The position numbers and the translations under genes were made by a program. From Atopobiaceae bacterium (lineage in GTDB: Bacteria; Actinomycetota; Coriobacteriia; Coriobacteriales; Atopobiaceae), in contig JABZIF010000014.1 in NCBI GenBank assembly GCA_015258485.1, forward strand, positions 1 through 15,792: DNA of 15,792 bases. Reading direction: 5' to 3'. The notes below the pieces were generated by a model that did not search any database, was not told where the DNA came from, and saw only the letters and a program-made list of their open reading frames with translations. Below, in pieces: positions 14,716 to 15,792 of this stretch (the first letter of the stretch is position 1; each line of letters starts with the position of its first letter).

Positions 14716-14738
14716 AAGGGTAAAGCAAAAAGAAAAAA

Positions 14739-14815
14739 TGGTCGGGGTGACTGGATTCGAACCAGCGACCCACTGCTCCCAAAGCAGTTGCGCTACCAAG
14801 CTGCGCTACACCCCG
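14739..14815 (-). tRNA. tRNA-Pro (anticodon TGG)
   Basis: Complete 77-nt cloverleaf on the minus strand. The acceptor stem CGGGGTG pairs with CACCCCG; the D-arm GTAGCGCAGCTTGGTAGCGC is typical of proline tRNAs; the anticodon arm ACTGC-TTTGGGA-GCAGT reads TGG; the T-arm is GCTGGTTCGAATCCAGT. The discriminator is A and CCA is encoded. First gene of a two-tRNA unit with tRNA-Gly. Confidence 0.97.
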
Positions 14816-14827
14816 AGCCGAAAGAAA

Positions 14828-14856
14828 AGTATAGGTGACAAATCGTTTAAGAGCAA
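14828..14856 (-). promoter_or_regulatory. Promoter of the tRNA-Pro/tRNA-Gly unit
   Basis: On the minus strand TTGCTC (14856-14851) and TATACT (14833-14828) are exactly 17 bp apart. The -10 box ends 12 bp before the mature 5' end of tRNA-Pro, leaving a very short leader, normal for tRNA genes. Confidence 0.7.
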
Positions 14857-14898
14857 GGATAATTCATAATCTTTTTGAAGTAATTTTGCCTAATTTAG

Positions 14899-15792
<894 letters not shown>

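Noticed and set aside
14481..14723. 80-codon plus-strand open frame overlapping the glgP stop
   Set aside because: It runs antisense through the whole tRNA-Gly gene and a hairpin, and no ribosome site precedes it. Its C-terminal part is simply the reverse complement of the tRNA.
14611..14799. 62-codon minus-strand open frame
   Set aside because: It is made of the tRNA-Pro and tRNA-Gly sequences read as protein, a classic false gene.
14640..14815. tRNA-Pro/tRNA-Gly pair as an integration site
   Set aside because: Both tRNAs are intact, are flanked by glgP and gdhA, and show no integrase or repeated 3' fragment nearby.

Overview
This window looks like a stretch of ordinary bacterial chromosome, AT-rich (I judge roughly 40% GC by eye), devoted to carbohydrate and central metabolism. 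Codon use and protein style (Gram-positive type malto-oligosaccharide ABC importer, lipoprotein binding protein, TagG-like ABC-2 permease, tRNAs with genomically encoded CCA) suggest a Gram-positive host. My best guess is an AT-rich member of the Coriobacteriia (the Atopobium/Lancefieldella/Fannyhessea group), but that is a recollection-level inference and a Firmicute cannot be excluded.

Layout, left to right. (1) The 3' end of a tRNA gene and its terminator (1-73). (2) fruK, a PfkB-family 1-phosphofructokinase, followed by a strong terminator, then ptsI, PTS Enzyme I. Both serve PTS sugar uptake, but no HPr or EII gene is present. (3) A convergent lipid-kinase gene (DgkB/YegS family) on the minus strand, sharing a hairpin terminator with ptsI. 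(4) A divergent ABC-2 exporter permease with no ATPase next to it. (5) A minus-strand GntR/HutC regulator resembling TreR. (6) A 304-bp divergent control region containing an 18-bp perfect palindrome of TreR-operator type, a nested dyad and a hairpin just before the ribosome binding site. (7) A sugar ABC importer: lipoprotein binding protein, two permeases and an MsmK/UgpC-type ATPase, followed by malQ (4-alpha-glucanotransferase) and glgP (alpha-glucan phosphorylase). (8) Two minus-strand tRNA genes, Pro(TGG) and Gly(TCC), with a good promoter. (9) The first 274 codons of gdhA, glutamate dehydrogenase, running off the right edge.

How the genes fit together: region 5249-14481 reads as one maltodextrin utilisation locus. 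The lipoprotein captures malto-oligosaccharides, the two permeases and MsmK import them, MalQ reshuffles glucan chains and GlgP phosphorolyses them to glucose-1-phosphate. Hairpins between binding protein and permease and between msmK and malQ suggest stepwise lowering of expression along the operon. The neighbouring GntR protein is the natural candidate regulator.

I do not see a novel defence, mobile or biosynthetic system. The items most worth a second look are the control region 6128-6262, the 34-bp perfect palindrome at 7629-7662, the pairing of a TreR-type (normally PTS-linked) regulator with an ABC importer, and the orphan ABC-2 permease.
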